From Chryseobacterium piscicola (GTDB lineage: Bacteria; Bacteroidota; Bacteroidia; Flavobacteriales; Weeksellaceae): a DNA stretch of 64,000 nt. Below are positions 32,130 through 41,682 of the stretch, piece after piece. How positions within the stretch are numbered: the stretch's first letter is position 1; each line of letters starts with the position of its first letter. The stretch lies in contig NZ_FTOJ01000008.1 of the NCBI RefSeq assembly GCF_900156685.1, positions 124,001 to 188,000 of the forward strand. Reading direction: 5' to 3'. The position numbers were made by a program, and so were the translations under genes. The notes under the pieces are model-generated. The model did not search any database. It worked only from the letters and a program-made list of their open reading frames with translations, and was not told the origin of the DNA.

Positions 32130-33380
32130 ATGAAAGGACAAAATAAACTTTTTTTCGCCATCATCATTTCATTGGTTCTCGGCGTACTTCTTGGTGGAAT
32201 TGTACATCTGCAGTATCCTGACAGTGCAGCGGTTTTTTCTAAAAATATTAAATTACTCGGAACCGTATTTATAAGATTGGTTCAGATGATTATTGCTCCC
32301 TTGGTTTTTACAACTTTGGTGGTTGGTATCGCAAAGATGAGCGATATTAAAATGATTGGAAGAGTGGGAACGAAGGCGATGTTGTGGTTTATATCCGCAT
32401 CATTAGTGTCGTTATTTATAGGATTAATTTTGGTTAATTGGCTCGAGCCAGGCCATGCCATTAAATTCCCAAATCAAGAATTAGCTGCAGCAGACGAACT
32501 TGTAAAGACCAGCAAAGGTTTTTCTCTGGAAGATTTTGTAAAGCATATTATTCCTAAAAGTTTATTTGAGGCTTTTGCAACTAATGAAGTTTTGCAGATT
32601 GTTGTCTTTTCAATTATGTTTGGGGTAGCTTTGGCTAATATGGGCGATGATTATTCTCAACCCGTTATCAAACTTTTTGATGTCATTGCGCATGCTATTC
32701 TTAAAATGGTGGGTTACATCATGTGGTTTGCTCCTTTGGGAGTTTTCGGAGCGATTGCAGCTGTTGTTGCAACCAATGGTTTTGAAATATTTAAAGTTTA
32801 CGCCGTTTATCTTCGAGACTTTTTCTTTGCTATTGCAGTTTTATGGGTTGTTCTTTTATTGGTTGGATATTTAATTTTAGGAAAAAGACTTTTCGAGTTG
32901 TTGAGAAGAATAAAATCTCCTTTGTTAATAGCATTTTCAACCACAAGTTCAGAAGCAGTATTTCCGAAATTGGTAGAAGAGCTAGAAAGATTTGGCTGTA
33001 ACAATAGGGTAGTTTCATTTATTTTACCTCTAGGATATTCATTTAATCTTGACGGAAGTATGATGTACATGACTTTCGCATCGATATTTATCGCACAGTT
33101 TTACGGTGTTGATATGACTTTGGGTCAGCAAATTACCATGCTTTTGGTTTTAATGTTAACTTCAAAAGGGATTGCCGGAGTTCCTAGAGCTTCATTGGTA
33201 ATCATCGTGGCGACGTGTACAATGTTTGATATTCCTGCAGCGGGGATTGCATTGATTCTTCCAATCGATCATTTCTGCGATATGGCAAGAAGTATGACTA
33301 ATGTTTTAGGAAATGCCTTAGCGACTTCAGCCGTCTCCAAATGGGAAGGTCAGCTGGAGAATCATGGTGGTGATCTTTAA
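32130..33380 (+). CDS. dicarboxylate/amino acid:cation symporter (DAACS)
   Basis: This 416-residue inner-membrane transporter has the GltPh/GltP/DctA pattern: an N-terminal helix pair (LFFAIIISLVLGVLLGGIV), the LVQMIIAPLVFTTLVVGI segment, hairpin HP1 with AFSTTSSEAVFPKL, the YSFNLDGSMMYM helix (the NMDGT-like site, here NLDGS) and HP2 with SKGIAGVPRASLVII. DHFCDMARSMTNVLGNA near the end contains the substrate-binding Asp and Arg. It imports C4-dicarboxylates or acidic/neutral amino acids with protons or sodium. The Arg in DMARSMTN is compatible with acidic substrates. Monocistronic or with the small membrane protein that follows. Confidence 0.95.
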   Translation: MKGQNKLFFAIIISLVLGVLLGGIVHLQYPDSAAVFSKNIKLLGTVFIRLVQMIIAPLVFTTLVVGIAKMSDIKMIGRVGTKAMLWFISASLVSLFIGLILVNWLEPGHAIKFPNQELAAADELVKTSKGFSLEDFVKHIIPKSLFEAFATNEVLQIVVFSIMFGVALANMGDDYSQPVIKLFDVIAHAILKMVGYIMWFAPLGVFGAIAAVVATNGFEIFKVYAVYLRDFFFAIAVLWVVLLLVGYLILGKRLFELLRRIKSPLLIAFSTTSSEAVFPKLVEELERFGCNNRVVSFILPLGYSFNLDGSMMYMTFASIFIAQFYGVDMTLGQQITMLLVLMLTSKGIAGVPRASLVIIVATCTMFDIPAAGIALILPIDHFCDMARSMTNVLGNALATSAVSKWEGQLENHGGDL

Positions 33381-33436
33381 TTTTTTTTTAACATTAGATA
33401 CCACATTTATTTAAAAGGCACAGATTGTGTATATAA

Positions 33437-33634
<198 letters not shown>

Positions 33635-33651
33635 ATTTAAAGAAACAATAT

Positions 33652-33682
33652 AAGGTCTGCATATTTTTGCAGACCTTTTTTT
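33652..33682 (+). terminator. intrinsic terminator
   Basis: AAGGTCTGCA pairs with TGCAGACCTT and a T7 run follows. Confidence 0.9.
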
Positions 33683-33730
33683 ATGCATTTTGTCAATGTT
33701 TACCGTAGATGGTTTCATTTAAAAATTACG

Positions 33731-33738
33731 TAACTTTG
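33731..33738 (+). promoter_or_regulatory. -7 element of lipA
   Basis: TAACTTTG fits TAnnTTTG and lies 19 bases before the lipA ATG. Confidence 0.65.
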
Positions 33739-33757
33739 AAGCCAATTTTAGAAACTG

Positions 33758-34624
33758 ATGGAGAATTTAGTTCAGGATACAACCGTTCAGAAGCCAAAAT
33801 GGATTAGGGTAAAACTTCCTACTGGAAAAAACTACCGCGAACTCCGAACTTTGGTAGATAAATATAAACTCAATACTATTTGCCAGAGCGGAAGCTGCCC
33901 AAACATGGGTGAATGCTGGGGCGAAGGTACTGCAACATTTATGATTCTTGGGAATATATGTACCAGGAGTTGCGGATTTTGTGGCGTGAAAACAGGAAAA
34001 CCTCTTGATGTTAATTGGGATGAACCGGAAAAAGTAGCAAGATCAATCAAATTAATGAAAATTAAGCATGCGGTTCTTACTTCTGTAGATCGTGATGATT
34101 TGAAAGATATGGGTTCTATCCTTTGGGGAGAAACCGTAAATGCAGTAAGAAGAATCTCTCCCGGAACAACTATGGAAACTTTGATTCCTGATTTTCAAGG
34201 TATCACGAAACATATAGACAGGCTTGTGGCTGTTGCTCCAGAAGTTATTTCTCACAACATGGAAACCGTAAAACGTCTTACCAGAGAAGTAAGAATTCAG
34301 GCTAAATATGAAAGAAGTCTCGAGGTTCTTAGATATTTGAAAGAAGCAGGCCAAAACCGCACAAAAACAGGCGTTATGCTTGGTTTAGGTGAAACTAAAG
34401 ATGAGGTTTTTCAAACAATTGAAGACATCAGAAATGCCAATGTGGATGTAATTACATTAGGTCAATATCTACAACCAACGAAAAAACATCTTCCTGTGAA
34501 AAAATTCATCACTCCGGAGGAATTTGATGAGTTTGGTGATTTTGCGAGAAGTTTAGGCTTTAGACACGTAGAAAGTTCGCCACTCGTAAGAAGTTCTTAC
34601 CACGCCGAAAAACATATTCATTAA
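33758..34624 (+). CDS. lipA: lipoyl synthase
   Basis: LipA inserts two sulfurs into protein-bound octanoate using radical SAM chemistry. The auxiliary cluster cysteines are in [12 protein letters not shown], and the radical SAM CxxxCxxC is CTRSCGFC. The closing RSSYHAE near the C-terminus contains the serine that binds the auxiliary cluster. At 288 residues the protein is of normal length. The substrate is a lipoyl domain of pyruvate or oxoglutarate dehydrogenase or GcvH; LipB is not in the window. It has its own promoter element and terminator. Confidence 0.98.
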   Translation: MENLVQDTTVQKPKWIRVKLPTGKNYRELRTLVDKYKLNTICQSGSCPNMGECWGEGTATFMILGNICTRSCGFCGVKTGKPLDVNWDEPEKVARSIKLMKIKHAVLTSVDRDDLKDMGSILWGETVNAVRRISPGTTMETLIPDFQGITKHIDRLVAVAPEVISHNMETVKRLTREVRIQAKYERSLEVLRYLKEAGQNRTKTGVMLGLGETKDEVFQTIEDIRNANVDVITLGQYLQPTKKHLPVKKFITPEEFDEFGDFARSLGFRHVESSPLVRSSYHAEKHIH

Positions 34625-34630
34625 AACAAC

Positions 34631-34661
34631 AAACTGCTTCATTTTATGAGGCAGTTTTTTT
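34631..34661 (+). terminator. intrinsic terminator after lipA
   Basis: AAACTGC-x-TCAT and ATGA-x-GCAGTTT form the stem, followed by T7. Confidence 0.85.
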
Positions 34662-35028
34662 AGGTTTAAATTTACTTTGGTGTGCATTTTAATCTTTGTG
34701 TTTACAAAAAAGATAAGCTGTTCTGTTTATCTTGATTTTCCCAATAATATTCACCAAATTTTTTTAGTGTTGTGTTATTCAATAATATTGATAGATATGG
34801 TTTTATAAATGAATTCTTTGTATAAAAAAATAATGGTATTTCATTAAGTAATTAAAAGAATAACAATACTTACGAAGTTGTTTTTTTATTTATTCATCAA
34901 AAAAAATTATTAAAAGAAATCAAAATTTAAATAAATTTCAAGGTTGATTTTGATAAATTTTGCAGATTTTTGCAGCTTTAAACTTTCATTGCTTCTTAAG
35001 TAGGCAATAGAATTTAATTTTAGATACA
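34662..35028. other. gene-free upstream region of the MFS gene
   Basis: Very AT-rich DNA with no coding frame. A TAAATTTTG sequence near 34952-34960 is one base off the -7 consensus and may serve the MFS gene. Confidence 0.45.
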
Positions 35029-36210
35029 ATGGCAGGAATAGATAAGAGAATTTTACCTTTAGCAATAGGCGGGTTAGGAATCGGAACTACAGAATTTACG
35101 ATTATGGGCTTGCTTCCGGATGTTGCGAAGTCTTTGGCAATAAGTATTCCGGAGGCGGGACATTTAATTTCATCTTACGCTTTCGGAGTTGTTATTGGAG
35201 CGCCAATTTTAATTGGATATTCTGTAAAGCTTCCACCAAAAAAAGTTTTATTGAGTTTAATGGTTCTTTTTACCATCTTCAATGGACTATCTGCTTTAAT
35301 GCCTGATTATAGATCAATGTTGGCTGTAAGATTTTTATCAGGACTGCCCCATGGTGCATTTTTCGGAGTTGGCACTGTTGTAGCATCCAGAATGGGTGGG
35401 AAAGGAAAAGAAGCATTTTATATTTCTTTAATGTTTACAGGTCTTACAGTTGCCAATTTAGCAATGGTGCCTTTGGTAACTTACATTGGACATGTTTTTC
35501 ACTGGCGATATTATTTTGCAATTGTAGCTTTAATAGGGATTTTTGCCTTATTGTTCATTAAACTTTGGCTTCCTGAAACTGAAAGCAATAAAGAGGCACA
35601 TTTCAGAGATGAAATTAAATTTCTTAAGACCAAACAAGCTTGGCTTGTACTGATGATTACGGCCATTGGTTTTGGGGGTTTATTTACATGGTTTAGTTAT
35701 ATCACGCCATTAATGACCTTAGTTTCTGGAATTAAATCAGATCAAATGGCTTATGTTATGATTCTTGCCGGTGCCGGTATGGTGGTTGGCAATCTTGTTG
35801 GAGGCTATATTTCAGATAAAATGAGCCCAGAGAAAACCTGTATTTTGTTTTTATCGTTAATGATGATTGCTTTAGTCTCGGTCTTTTTATTGTCGGAGCA
35901 TAGAGTTATTTCATTGGTGCTTACTTTTATTTGTGGAGCACTGTCTATGTCGGTGTCTGCACCCATTAATATTATGATGATGAAAGCGGCACCCAAAAGT
36001 GAAATGATGGCGGCGGCTTTTATGCAGGCTGCTTTCAATATCGCCAATGCAATGGGCGCTTTTTTAGGTGGAATACCGCTAGAATATGATTTTCCTTACA
36101 ATTATCCTTCATTGGTTGGGGTAGGAATGACAGGAATCGGTTTGATGATAAGCATCAGATATTTGTTTCTTTATAGAAATGGAAAAACAAAAGAGCTGAT
36201 TTTGAAATAA
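35029..36210 (+). CDS. MFS transporter, DHA1/AraJ-like
   Basis: This 393-residue inner-membrane protein has twelve predicted helices. Typical major facilitator marks are GTTEFTIMGLLPDVAKSL at the start of helix 1, GAPILIGYSVKLPPKK at the loop between helices 2 and 3 (the conserved loop is weak), and LAVRFLSGLPHGAFFGVGTVVASRM in helix 4. The group comprises proton-driven drug or sugar efflux permeases. Substrate unknown. It is transcribed alone; downstream is the second copy of the dispersed repeat. Confidence 0.9.
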   Translation: MAGIDKRILPLAIGGLGIGTTEFTIMGLLPDVAKSLAISIPEAGHLISSYAFGVVIGAPILIGYSVKLPPKKVLLSLMVLFTIFNGLSALMPDYRSMLAVRFLSGLPHGAFFGVGTVVASRMGGKGKEAFYISLMFTGLTVANLAMVPLVTYIGHVFHWRYYFAIVALIGIFALLFIKLWLPETESNKEAHFRDEIKFLKTKQAWLVLMITAIGFGGLFTWFSYITPLMTLVSGIKSDQMAYVMILAGAGMVVGNLVGGYISDKMSPEKTCILFLSLMMIALVSVFLLSEHRVISLVLTFICGALSMSVSAPINIMMMKAAPKSEMMAAAFMQAAFNIANAMGAFLGGIPLEYDFPYNYPSLVGVGMTGIGLMISIRYLFLYRNGKTKELILK

Positions 36211-36269
36211 AATTGGTTTGTTTTTAATTAATATAAATGTGTCTTCATAAAATAAGCTGTTTGTCTGCA

Positions 36270-36400
36270 TTCCGTTATAATTGAAAACACTTTGTATTCT
36301 TTACTAAGTTTACACCTTCACCGATAATTTTTTGAAATTGTAATGCTAATCGCTGAATTTTCATTTGCGTGTCTTAAAAACGAGTAGTAGTTTTAAAAAA
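36270..36400. repeat. dispersed intergenic repeat, copy B
   Basis: Collinear with 1910-2045 (shared blocks listed there). Here too the element lies after a plus-strand gene and before a convergent minus-strand gene. Confidence 0.6.
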
Positions 36401-36452
36401 AACTTGTGAACTTTACATGGTATTAAGATTAATAAGGGACAATCAAATACAT

Positions 36453-36490
36453 AAAAATCTCCGCTCTAGAATACTAAAGCGGAGATTTTT
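36453..36490. terminator. bidirectional terminator
   Basis: AAAAATCTCCGCT (36453-36465) pairs with AGCGGAGATTTTT (36478-36490), a 13-base perfect stem between convergent genes. Confidence 0.9.
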
Positions 36491-36510
36491 ATAACAAGTT
36501 TTTTAATTTT

Positions 36511-36891
36511 CTATTTGTCAACTTCATTTCCGTTGTGGCACCAGTAAAGGGCATTGTAAAGATTTTCTTTTGGAAACGCTTTAAACTCTCCTGGCATTAA
36601 GCCGCTGAAAATTTCTGTAAAGTTTTGAATTCCATTACTATCAGTGACGATGGCTGCTCTGTTCCATTGTGTAAGGTTTTTTAAACCTAAAAGTACATCT
36701 TCAAACCAAGCGCCTGCTGTAAAATGATTTATGTCTGTGTCTAATAGCATGAGATAATTCAACTCGCTAAATTTCTCTATTTTTTTCTTTACTTCTGGGG
36801 TGACTACAAGATCAAAATCTTCTTTAGTAATTTCTCCCATTGCTTGAAAAGCAGCTACGTTTTCTGGTGCGTCTAAAATAAGTGATATCAT
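36511..36891 (-). CDS. SpoIIAA-like (STAS-related) protein
   Basis: The ATG complementing 36889-36891 (MISLILDAPENVAAFQAMG) gives 126 residues, the usual length; an upstream in-frame ATG adds a lysine-rich leader and is rejected. The alternating strands and helices (YLMLLDTDINHFTAGAWFED; WNRAAIVTDSNGIQNFTEIF; PGEFKAFP) fit the SpoIIAA-like family related to STAS domains. These cytosolic proteins probably bind small hydrophobic ligands or partner proteins. It is divergent from the FAD oxidoreductase gene, with which it shares a 108-base promoter gap. Confidence 0.78.
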   Translation of the reverse strand: MISLILDAPENVAAFQAMGEITKEDFDLVVTPEVKKKIEKFSELNYLMLLDTDINHFTAGAWFEDVLLGLKNLTQWNRAAIVTDSNGIQNFTEIFSGLMPGEFKAFPKENLYNALYWCHNGNEVDK

Positions 36892-36999
36892 TATTTTTAA
36901 TTTAATGTTTTGGTAAATGTGTTTAAACAATAATCAAACCATTTAAATTTCTACTAAGAAAGGCTCAATTGTTGATAAACACTTATCAAAAAATAAACT

Positions 37000-38205
37000 A
37001 TGGATCTAAAATCTAATGAGCCTTTTTGGTTAATTAAAAATGGTCTTATCTCCTCTTATCCTTCACTCAAAGAAGATAAAGATTGTGATGTGCTTATTGT
37101 TGGTGGTGGTATTACAGGAAATCTCATTGCCCATCAAATGGTAAAAGAAGGTTATAAAACTATTTTGATTGACAAAAGAGAAATCTGTAACGGAAGTACC
37201 TCTGCAACTACTTCAATGTTGCAATACGAAATTGATGTTCCGCTATATGAGCTTTCAGAAATGATAGGCGAAAAACCTGCAATACAGGCGTATAAAGCTT
37301 GTGAAAAATCAATAAATGATCTCGGCAATCTTGTAAAAGAAATAAAATCAAGGTCTGGATTCAGAAAAAAACAGTCTTTATTTTTCTCCGCAAGAAAAAA
37401 AGATACAGATTGGCTGGAGACAGAATATGAGGCTAGAAGAAAAGCGGGTTTTGAGGTAGAATGGCTATCAGCAAAAGAAATAGAAAAACAATTTGAAATT
37501 GTAAATTCTTATGGAGGGATATTATCTAAATCTGGTGGAAGTATTGATGCCTTTAAATTTTCTCATGAGTTATTAAGATATAATGAAAAAAAGGGACTTG
37601 AAGTTTTTGATAAAACCGAATTAAAATCTGTAAAATATCTTAAAAATTATAATCTAGCTCTTACCACAAGTGGATTTTCAATTAAAGCAAAAAAGATTAT
37701 CTATTGCGTTGGTTATGAGGCGAAAGAACTTATTAAGGAAAATTTTGTAGACTTGAAATGTACTTTTGCAATTGTATCAGAAGTCAATTCAGAAAAATTT
37801 AAAAATATAGAAAATACTCTCATCTGGAATACGGATGAACCTTATCTTTATATGAGAATTACAGATGATGGCAGGCTTTTGATTGGTGGTGGTGATGAAG
37901 AGTTTTACAATGCTGAAAAAAGAGATGCTTTGTTGGGTAAAAAAGAAAAGGAAATTCTTAGAAATTTGAAAAGAATAAAGCCTGAAGAGCATTTCTACAC
38001 AGATTTTGTATGGGCAGGTACTTTTGGAGAAACAAAAGACGGACTGCCATACATTGGTGAACACAAGAATTTCAAAAATTCTTATTTTGTTTGTGGTTTT
38101 GGAGGAAATGGAATTACATTTTCGGTAACAGGAATGGAAATGGCTTCAGCCTATATGAAAAATAAAAAACATCCCCTTTCAGAATATTTTAAATTCGGGA
38201 GATAG
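37000..38205 (+). CDS. FAD-dependent oxidoreductase (DAO family)
   Basis: This 401-residue protein has the dinucleotide-binding motif VLIVGGGITGNLIAHQMVKEG near residue 30 and the second FAD contact KTILIDKREICNGST. A C-terminal ATG-like segment (YFVCGFGGNGITFSVTGMEMA) is typical of the D-amino-acid/glycine oxidase (DAO) fold. It lacks a Rieske domain seen in some relatives of this length. It probably oxidises an amine or amino acid; the substrate cannot be assigned. It faces the SpoIIAA-like gene and ends at a terminator. Confidence 0.88.
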   Translation: MDLKSNEPFWLIKNGLISSYPSLKEDKDCDVLIVGGGITGNLIAHQMVKEGYKTILIDKREICNGSTSATTSMLQYEIDVPLYELSEMIGEKPAIQAYKACEKSINDLGNLVKEIKSRSGFRKKQSLFFSARKKDTDWLETEYEARRKAGFEVEWLSAKEIEKQFEIVNSYGGILSKSGGSIDAFKFSHELLRYNEKKGLEVFDKTELKSVKYLKNYNLALTTSGFSIKAKKIIYCVGYEAKELIKENFVDLKCTFAIVSEVNSEKFKNIENTLIWNTDEPYLYMRITDDGRLLIGGGDEEFYNAEKRDALLGKKEKEILRNLKRIKPEEHFYTDFVWAGTFGETKDGLPYIGEHKNFKNSYFVCGFGGNGITFSVTGMEMASAYMKNKKHPLSEYFKFGR

Positions 38206-38217
38206 TAATAGAAAGTT

Positions 38218-38252
38218 TCGGGCTCACCAATGCAAAGGTAAGCCCGATTTAT
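38218..38252. terminator. terminator between convergent genes
   Basis: TCGGGCT (38218-38224) pairs with AGCCCGA (38241-38247); the T run is short. Confidence 0.65.
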
Positions 38253-38261
38253 TTGTGTAAG

Positions 38262-39011
38262 TTACCAATTGGTAAGTCCGTTTTTTAAGGCTTTTTGATA
38301 ATTTTCTTCATCAAATGTATAAAGGTCAGGTGATTTATGAGCGCCGCCGCGTCTTTGTTCATCAAGTTTTTTCAAAATTCCAAGATTTTTAATTTTCCTA
38401 TAAAAATTCCCTCTGTTTAATTCTTTTCCTAAAATCGTTTCATATAATTTTTGAATTTCAGAAAGAGTAAATTTTTCTGGAAGTAGATTGTAGCCAATAG
38501 GTCTTATTGCAATTTTCTCTCTCAGAGCAAGAAGTGCTTTTTCAATAATTTCTCTGTGATCCATCCCCATATCAAAATCGTTGAGTTGCCTCAGAAAAAC
38601 CCATTCACAAGACTGGCTCAGCTCATCTTTTACTAAATTACTGTTGCTAGGGTTGTAGAGAGCGAGATAACCAATAGAAATAAAACGTTGTTTTTGAAAT
38701 AAAGTTTCATCAAAATCTTCGAAATAATCCTCACTTCGTGCTTTCTTACCAAAAACTCCAAATTCTTGCAAATAAACATCAGAGAGACCTGTTCTTTCTT
38801 TTATAATTCTTTGAACAGCATCGTCAAGGTCTTCATCTTTTCTAATGTAACCGCCAGGGAGAAGCCATTTGTCTCTGTAATTCATTTTTACAAGAAGTAC
38901 TTTCAATTCATTGTTTTCAAAACCGAAGATGACGGGATCGGCAGAAAGATGGGAAAGGAAGATTTCTTTTGCCTCATTAGATTTGTTTAGAAATTGCTGT
39001 TTAGAGTCCAT
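38262..39011 (-). CDS. Nudix-fold transcriptional regulator (NrtR/AraR type)
   Basis: Residues about 25-160 form a Nudix domain and residues about 165-249 a winged helix (PEKFTLSEIQKLYETILGKE; RGNFYRKIKNLGILKKL; PDLYTFDEENYQKAL). The Nudix box is GGYIRKDEDLDDAVQRIIKE then RTGL. The catalytic REUxEE positions read R-I-I-K-E-R, so key glutamates are missing and hydrolysis is unlikely. This is the hallmark of NrtR-type repressors, which bind ADP-ribose, sugars or nucleotides; Bacteroides AraR is of this kind. Target genes are not obvious; a short inverted repeat upstream could be an auto-operator. Confidence 0.88.
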   Translation of the reverse strand: MDSKQQFLNKSNEAKEIFLSHLSADPVIFGFENNELKVLLVKMNYRDKWLLPGGYIRKDEDLDDAVQRIIKERTGLSDVYLQEFGVFGKKARSEDYFEDFDETLFQKQRFISIGYLALYNPSNSNLVKDELSQSCEWVFLRQLNDFDMGMDHREIIEKALLALREKIAIRPIGYNLLPEKFTLSEIQKLYETILGKELNRGNFYRKIKNLGILKKLDEQRRGGAHKSPDLYTFDEENYQKALKNGLTNW

Positions 39012-39072
39012 TTAATTGGGAGAAATATAGGATTAAATTATTTTCCGCTAATATCGAAATTTTTTTTAAGAT

Positions 39073-39093
39073 AAGTAATACTAGGAAATACTT
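39073..39093. promoter_or_regulatory. possible operator of the Nudix regulator
   Basis: AAGTA and TACTT are inverted around an 11-base centre, 62 bases upstream of the regulator's start. Short and AT-rich, so low confidence. Confidence 0.25.
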
Positions 39094-39178
39094 AGAATCT
39101 ATTTAAAAAAGATTTGATAATGAAATTTTGCCCTTTAGGTTTTGAGGAAATAATTTTGCTGAAATTTATAAAAAGCTC

Positions 39179-40123
39179 TTAAATAATAGGTATTTTGCAA
39201 TCATTAAATTCTTTCAGTAAAGTGTTGAAAACAACTTCTACAGGTAGTATTTCATCAATGAGTGCAGAAACTTGCCCAATCTCCAGTTCGCCATCTTCCA
39301 TATTGCCTTCAAACATTCCGAGTTTGGCTCTGGCACGTCCTAAAGAAGCAGTAAGAGCTTCTTTGTTTCTACCATGATGATAAATTTCTTCCAATTCATT
39401 GAAGAATTTATTTTTAACCAAACGAACAGGCGCCAATTCTTTTAAAGTAAGAAGAGTATCTCCTTCGTTGAGTTCTGTAATTTTATTTTTCCAGTTTTCA
39501 TGAGCGCTCGCTTCTTGTGTGGCAGCAAAACGAGAACCAATTTGTACCCCGTCTGCACCCAAAATCATTGCTGCTTTCATTTGAGAGCCTAAAGCAATTC
39601 CCCCAGCGGCAATTAATGGTTTTGAAATGTGTTTTTTTACATTGGGAATTAGGCAAAGGGTAGTGGTTTCGTCTCTTCCGTTGTGGCCTCCTGCTTCAAA
39701 GCCTTCAGCAACGATAGCATCTACACCAGAATCTTCACATTTTACAGCAAATTTGGTAGATGAAACTACGTGTGCAACAGTAATGTTTTCTTTCTGAAGT
39801 GTTTCTGTGTAGGTTTTAGGATTTCCGGCGGAAGTAAAAACTATTTTCACACCTTCTTCCAAAATGATATTGATTATTTCATCCAGATTGGGATAGAGCA
39901 TCGGAACGTTTACACCAAAAGGCTTGTCGGTAGCTTTCTTACATTTTTTTATATTTTCCCTCAAAATATCTGGATACATACTTCCGGCGCCAATAATTCC
40001 TAAACCACCGCAGTTGGATACAGCAGAGGCAAGTCGCCACCCTGAATGCCAAATCATTCCGGCCTGAATAATAGGATATTTAATATTGAAAAGTTGCGAA
40101 ATTCTGTTTTTATTTTCCGGCAT
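39179..40123 (-). CDS. nitronate monooxygenase / FMN-dependent enoyl reductase-like
   Basis: This 314-residue TIM barrel belongs to the 2-nitropropane dioxygenase family. The FMN and active-site marks are IIQAGMIWHSGWRLASAVS at the N-terminus, FGVNVPMLYP, the HVVSS strand, the VAEGFEAGGHNGRDE loop with the catalytic His, LIAAGGI and GADGVQIGSRF. It may oxidise alkyl nitronates (detoxifying propionate-3-nitronate) or act as an FMN reductase; members with IWHSGW rather than the class I motifs are less studied. Monocistronic, with a terminator upstream from the surA direction. Confidence 0.85.
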   Translation of the reverse strand: MPENKNRISQLFNIKYPIIQAGMIWHSGWRLASAVSNCGGLGIIGAGSMYPDILRENIKKCKKATDKPFGVNVPMLYPNLDEIINIILEEGVKIVFTSAGNPKTYTETLQKENITVAHVVSSTKFAVKCEDSGVDAIVAEGFEAGGHNGRDETTTLCLIPNVKKHISKPLIAAGGIALGSQMKAAMILGADGVQIGSRFAATQEASAHENWKNKITELNEGDTLLTLKELAPVRLVKNKFFNELEEIYHHGRNKEALTASLGRARAKLGMFEGNMEDGELEIGQVSALIDEILPVEVVFNTLLKEFNDCKIPII

Positions 40124-40198
40124 ATTTTATTTTTAAATGAAATGATAATTACAAAAATAATAATCCTCTAAAATAATAAAACTAATTTTTATAGGCAC

Positions 40199-40228
40199 AA
40201 AAAAAACCTTCATTTCTGAAGGTTTTAA
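40199..40228 (-). terminator. terminator after surA
   Basis: AAAACCTTCA (40203-40212) pairs with TGAAGGTTTT (40217-40226); poly-T on the minus strand. Confidence 0.85.
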
Positions 40229-40231
40229 AGT

Positions 40232-41596
40232 TTATTTTGATATAGAAGCTTTCTTCCAGTTGCTTTTGAAATTGCATTCATATCTTCCGTCAATAGATAC
40301 AAATGTAGTAGGTATTTTTTCGTTAACGTATTTTTCTACCATTTCATTTCTGCGTCTGTTGAGTGCAAGTTGCTTAATTCTGTCATAATCTGTTTCCAGA
40401 GTAATCTGGTGTGCAGCAATATCATCTTCAATTTTTACGATTTTCACCACCACTCTGTCTCTTTCATCTTTATCATCGAATGCTGTAGTTATATCTCCTT
40501 TTTTCAGACCAGCCAATTCATAAGTGATTGTTCCAGGGATGCCTTCTCTTTCAATTTTGTTTGATCCATCAGCTCCAGGAATTACTCCGGCGTTGAATTT
40601 CGTTCTTTTATCATCAGAAAACTTAAAAGAAGCTTCTCTAAAAGAGAATTTTTCTTGCTGAATTAAACTTCTGATGCTATCTAATTTCGTTTTTGCTGTT
40701 GCAATCTCACCTTCTGTGGGAGTGGCCATCAAGAGTATATGACGAGCGTCATAAGCTTTTCCTGATTTTTTTACCAATTGAATGATGTGGTAACCAAATT
40801 CAGATTCTACAGGATCAGAAATTTCGCCTTCTTGAAGATTCAGTGCTGCCGCCTCGAAAGGTTTTACCATTTGGCCTTTAAAAACATTTTTCATTAATCC
40901 TCCAGTAGCTGCAGAACCTTTATCTTCAGAATAAATTCTTGCCTGGCTGTCAAAAGATTCACCACCTTGGATGTCTGCTTTTATTTTTTTTAGTCTGGCA
41001 ATAAGTTCTTCTTTATGTTTTTCTGTAAGCTTTGGATACATAAAAATTTGAGAAAGTGATACTTCATCTTTAATCTGAGGAAGCTGAGCTTTAAACTGAT
41101 TATAGAAATCTGTTACTTCATTTGGAGTAACGTCTGCTTTTTCGGTTATTTTTTGGTATTTAGCCTGTCCGTAATATTGGTCTGTATCAATCTTTTCGAT
41201 GGCATTTTTCATTTCGTATTGATTACGAAATTTATAAGCCGCAAGCATAGATTTTTCGTCAGGAAACTGAGAGACCAATTGATTGTACTTCGCATTTGCC
41301 TGCTCTTTTATTGCCGCAGAACGGTTTTCTATCAAGGTATCTTTTTTTGCCTGTACTACAAGAAGCTTATTGTTGAGAAGGTTTTCTAAAAACTCACATT
41401 TGTTGGTTTCTCCTGCTCCTTGCTGCTTTGCGTAGTTCAGTTGCTCTTCTACATCAGACTCCAAAATAATTTCATCTCCAATCACCGCAGCAATCCCATC
41501 TATCAATTGTCCTTTCTTAAGCTGAGCTGAGGTGTTTATAGAGAAAAACATCATGAAAACACCAAAAAGAAAAGCAATTTTTAATTTATCTATCAT
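40232..41596 (-). CDS. SurA-like periplasmic chaperone/peptidyl-prolyl isomerase
   Basis: This 454-residue exported protein has a signal peptide (LKIAFLFGVFMMFFSINTSAQ). An N-terminal SurA chaperone region follows (IDGIAAVIGDEIILESDVEEQL). Two parvulin domains lie near residues 175-275 (VSLSQIFMYPKL; SEDKGSAATGGLMKNVFKG) and 280-385 (AYDARHILLMATPTEGE). It escorts unfolded outer-membrane proteins such as TonB receptors and T9SS components across the periplasm. The domain order matches SurA, although length and loops are of the Bacteroidetes type. The next gene upstream is a PfkB kinase, 86 bases away. Confidence 0.93.
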   Translation of the reverse strand: MIDKLKIAFLFGVFMMFFSINTSAQLKKGQLIDGIAAVIGDEIILESDVEEQLNYAKQQGAGETNKCEFLENLLNNKLLVVQAKKDTLIENRSAAIKEQANAKYNQLVSQFPDEKSMLAAYKFRNQYEMKNAIEKIDTDQYYGQAKYQKITEKADVTPNEVTDFYNQFKAQLPQIKDEVSLSQIFMYPKLTEKHKEELIARLKKIKADIQGGESFDSQARIYSEDKGSAATGGLMKNVFKGQMVKPFEAAALNLQEGEISDPVESEFGYHIIQLVKKSGKAYDARHILLMATPTEGEIATAKTKLDSIRSLIQQEKFSFREASFKFSDDKRTKFNAGVIPGADGSNKIEREGIPGTITYELAGLKKGDITTAFDDKDERDRVVVKIVKIEDDIAAHQITLETDYDRIKQLALNRRRNEMVEKYVNEKIPTTFVSIDGRYECNFKSNWKKASISK

Positions 41597-41682
41597 TTTT
41601 TTATATTAAACGAGTTGCAAATTTAGAATTCTTAATGAATCAGTCTAAATTTTTTATTATAAATATTTCTTAAAACAAATGA

